From Candidatus Brocadiaceae bacterium (GTDB taxonomy: Bacteria; Planctomycetota; MHYJ01; JACQXL01; CAKKQI01): 22,039 nt of DNA. Below the pieces are notes generated by a model. That model saw only the letters and a program-made list of their open reading frames with translations. It had not been told where the DNA came from and ran no database searches. The stretch covers positions 1 to 22,039 of the forward strand of contig CAKKQI010000327.1 in assembly GCA_919901895.1 (NCBI GenBank), given 5' to 3'. A program made the translations under genes and the position numbers. How positions within the stretch are numbered: position 1 is the first letter of the stretch; each line of letters begins with the position of its first letter. Of this stretch, positions 19,797 through 22,039 are shown piece after piece.

Positions 19797-20437
19797 TATT
19801 TTATTTCTCCCGCGATCCGAAGCATATTAAGCGCTTCCGCTGTTAATAATACCCAGTTTCCATCACCGGTGGTTTTCAATAATCTTTGGTAAAATCCGCC
19901 GGTTCGCCGAATATCTAACGATTTAGCTATGGCGATAACTTCTTCGGCCCGAATCAATCGCGGACTGGTCGGGTCATTAACATCAGCGGCTTTAGCCTTA
20001 TCATAAACCATCTTTAGAAACGTTAAATGTAAAGAACGAGACGATGCTGTAACGCCGGTAAGCGACGATTCTAATTTGCTAAAACGTTCAGTCAACGCAT
20101 CCCAGGATAACCAACGCGGACGTAATTCCTCGCGAAGTTCATTAAGTATTTTAAGAACCTCGCGTTCGCGGTGTACATAACGCAATCCAATCATTGCAAG
20201 TAAGGTAAGATAAATCTCATCCTCAGAGATTTGTTCAGGCAAACATTTTCCATCTTTAATTAGAATTTCTTTTGCTATATCATTTATTGTATCTTTCCAA
20301 AGTTGGAAATTCATTTGAGCAATCTCTGGCGATGCTTTATCTTCGATGCGGCTTTTTATTATATCAATCAACATTTGATCTGCTTTGCTATCCATTAAGG
20401 CGTTAGCAAGGGGCATATCTTTCATTTTATCGCTCAT
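19796..20437 (-). CDS. Unknown helical protein (213 aa)
   Basis: Starts at ATG 20437 (MSDKMKDMPLANALMDSKAD) or at a GTG three codons earlier (20446). The protein is soluble and almost entirely helical, e.g. EEIYLTLLAMIGLRYV-type and LKILNELREELRPRWLSWDA stretches, with no signal peptide. I recognise no family. It is the first gene of a four-gene unit (unknown, DUF2292-like, HNH, Cys-pair protein), with a strong promoter upstream and the strong terminator at its far end. Confidence 0.65.
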   Translation of the reverse strand: MSDKMKDMPLANALMDSKADQMLIDIIKSRIEDKASPEIAQMNFQLWKDTINDIAKEILIKDGKCLPEQISEDEIYLTLLAMIGLRYVHREREVLKILNELREELRPRWLSWDALTERFSKLESSLTGVTASSRSLHLTFLKMVYDKAKAADVNDPTSPRLIRAEEVIAIAKSLDIRRTGGFYQRLLKTTGDGNWVLLTAEALNMLRIAGEIK

Positions 20438-20475
20438 ACTCAACACTCACTAAAACTAAAACTCTACACAATACA

Positions 20476-20503
20476 AGTATAACACAATATATTAAAATGT
20501 CAA
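20476..20503 (-). promoter_or_regulatory. Sigma70-type promoter of the HNH cluster
   Basis: Minus-strand TTGACA (20498-20503), 16-base spacer, TATACT (20476-20481), leading into the 216-residue gene about 30-40 bases on. Confidence 0.8.
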
Positions 20504-20644
20504 GTCTTTTTTTCAAATTTTAGCAACAATTCTTTATTAGAGCCGCTCCAAATAGCCTTGGGTAGAAATAGGTTTTCAGGCCTGGTTCTCTTCATTATTT
20601 TTAGGTTAAGAAACCAGAAAATACCATTTTTAGGATGGGCTCTT

Positions 20645-20743
20645 ATATCCTATTCGGATATCACAAATCAACGAGGATAAACCTCGTTGCCTACCCTGAT
20701 TCCATTGGTAGACAACGACCGTTCGGCTGAGCTCACGGCCGAA
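20645..20743. repeat. Cluster of small hairpins between divergent units
   Basis: ATATCC/GGATAT (20645-20661), AACGAGG/CCTCGTT plus GCCTACCC (20670-20696) and TTCGGC/GCCGAA (20722-20743) follow one another in the 473-base gap between the HNH cluster and the methyltransferase gene. No ORF or known RNA is seen there. The middle one belongs to the hairpin-CTACC type. Confidence 0.55.
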
Positions 20744-20806
20744 GTCTTTATTAAAATAATATGTGGACAGGCTTTTAACACCTCAAATACTGCTGTCATA
20801 AATTTC

Positions 20807-20835
20807 TTGCCAACATCCTTACCGGATGGTATTCT
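20807..20835 (+). promoter_or_regulatory. Promoter of the DNA methyltransferase gene
   Basis: TTGCCA (20807-20812), 17-base spacer, TATTCT (20830-20835). The leader is about 80 bases and contains AGAGGAG eight bases before the ATG at 20920. Confidence 0.55.
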
Positions 20836-20919
20836 TTTTCTTAACCACGCAGAAGCTTAAATTGAAACGATGCCAAAGGGACCTATTCAGAAAAAGTATT
20901 ACCCAGAGGAGAATTTAAT

Positions 20920-22039
20920 ATGAAAAACGAATCGGTGAATTCCATTAAATCTACGCATGATAAACGCAACAAAACTAAGCCAGCCCACTCATTAACGGCT
21001 ATGGACGGCTCAAGCGGAGTACATATCGCTCAGGAAAAGTTGAGTAATCTTAAAAAGTTGTTTCCGGAAATATTTACCGAGGGGAAAGTTGACCCGGAGA
21101 AGTTGCGTCTGACCATCGGCGAAGACCTGAATATCCAGAACGAGCGCTATGTCCTGAACTGGGCCGGGAAATCCGATGCCTTCCGCGTCCTGCAGACCCC
21201 AACCACCGCTACCTTAGCGCCGACTTCAGAAGGCATAAACGATTTTAATCAGACCCAGAATGTCTTTATTGAAGGCGAGAATCTGGAAGTCCTGAAAATC
21301 CTCCAGAAGTCCTACTACGGCAAAATCAAGATGATTTATATCGACCCGCCTTACAATACCGGCAGCGATGAATTTATCTACCCGGATAAATTCTCTGAAT
21401 CCAAGGATGATTATCTCAAACGCATCGGCGAAAAGGATGAAGAGGGCTATCTGCTTAAAGAGGGTTTATTCAGGAAGAATTCCAGGGAAAGCGGCCAGTA
21501 TCATTCCAACTGGCTGTCAATGATGTATCCCCGCCTGTTCCTGGCCCGGAATCTCTTGAAGGACGATGGCGTGATTTTTGTCTCTATTGACGATAATGAG
21601 GTTCATAACCTGCGCCTGTTGATGAATGAGGTGTTCGGGGAAGAGAATTTTGTTACTCAGTTTGTATGGAATTCATCAACAGGTGGTGGAATTAGAAGCA
21701 AGTATGTTAATCAAAGCCATGAGTATGCACTATGTTATTCAAAGAATATTGATTGTTTACCAATGTTTTTCTCGGAATTATCTCCAGAAGCTATAAAACA
21801 ATATAATAAAAAAGATGAAAAGGGTATATACAGAGAAAAAGATTTCGCATGGCGCAATGAAGGCAATAATCCTAATCAGCAATATTATATTACTTGTCCA
21901 GATGGAAGTAAAGTAAAACCTCAAAGAGGTTACATGTTTCGTTTTATAAAAGGTACCTTTGATGAAGCATTAAAAAATAACTTAGTTGTTTTTAAACAAA
22001 CAGATACGGGTCCTTTAGTGAATGAAATGGGTAAAAGGG
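20920..22039 (+). CDS. mod: Type III-like DNA adenine methyltransferase (Mod), 3' end outside window
   Basis: ATG at 20920 with AGAGGAG eight bases upstream; the frame stays open for 373 codons to the window end. The sequence has the catalytic DPPY motif at residues 142-145 (MIYIDPPYNTGSDEFIY), preceded by NLEVLKILQKSYYGKIK and followed by LFLARNLLKDDGVIFVSIDD, the typical beta-class N6-adenine arrangement with the SAM-binding motif expected later. The region after NFVTQFVWNSS is probably the target recognition domain. Type III Mod proteins are about 600-700 residues and are usually followed by a Res helicase-nuclease, which would lie beyond the edge. It could also be a solitary or BREX-like enzyme. 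Confidence 0.93.
   Translation, partial: MKNESVNSIKSTHDKRNKTKPAHSLTAMDGSSGVHIAQEKLSNLKKLFPEIFTEGKVDPEKLRLTIGEDLNIQNERYVLNWAGKSDAFRVLQTPTTATLAPTSEGINDFNQTQNVFIEGENLEVLKILQKSYYGKIKMIYIDPPYNTGSDEFIYPDKFSESKDDYLKRIGEKDEEGYLLKEGLFRKNSRESGQYHSNWLSMMYPRLFLARNLLKDDGVIFVSIDDNEVHNLRLLMNEVFGEENFVTQFVWNSSTGGGIRSKYVNQSHEYALCYSKNIDCLPMFFSELSPEAIKQYNKKDEKGIYREKDFAWRNEGNNPNQQYYITCPDGSKVKPQRGYMFRFIKGTFDEALKNNLVVFKQTDTGPLVNEMGKR

Overview
The window looks like part of a chromosome from an uncultivated, repeat-rich bacterium with medium GC. A lipobox lipoprotein, a Tat-type leader and a type III-like modification gene fit a Gram-negative-type bacterium. LamG/YVTN surface proteins, dispersed palindromic repeats and an AmmeMemoRadiSam set are common in Planctomycetota- or Omnitrophota-like metagenome assemblies, but no rRNA or other marker gene is present, so the phylum is a guess.

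Layout. (1) 1-3942 is a decayed, repeat-filled accessory region. It holds the 3' part of a LamG/YVTN beta-propeller gene, a PIN-domain gene with a 59-residue partner, a second propeller remnant, and a nucleotidyltransferase gene with a 66-residue partner. Each two-gene module is bracketed by direct repeats that resemble transposon ends. (2) 3943-15536 is a minus-strand block. In transcription order it encodes a membrane protein, an exported Memo-AMMECR1 fusion, a Tat-type radical SAM enzyme (AmrS), a membrane-anchored coiled-coil protein, a lipoprotein, carA, a SAM methyltransferase and carB. CarA and CarB together make carbamoyl phosphate for arginine and pyrimidine synthesis. CarB is much longer than usual because repeat DNA sits in frame at two places. 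(3) 15537-17034 holds an RRM RNA-binding protein gene with a structured leader, and a hicB gene whose hicA partner is truncated beside a MITE-like element. (4) 17035-20446 is a minus-strand accessory cluster: an unknown 266-residue protein, a YvrJ-like small membrane protein, a small HTH regulator, a Cys-motif protein, an HNH endonuclease, a DUF2292-like protein and a 216-residue unknown. (5) 20920-22039 is the 5' part of a type III-like DNA adenine methyltransferase gene that runs off the window.

Themes. Dispersed palindromes are nested inside one another and inside coding sequence. Several genes (PIN, nucleotidyltransferase, amrS, the membrane protein) have a promoter whose -10 box ends only 6-8 bases before the start codon, which predicts leaderless mRNAs. 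Other genes have ordinary Shine-Dalgarno sites. The AmrS/Memo-AMMECR1 pair carries export signals, which suggests the AmmeMemoRadiSam chemistry takes place outside the cytoplasm in this organism.
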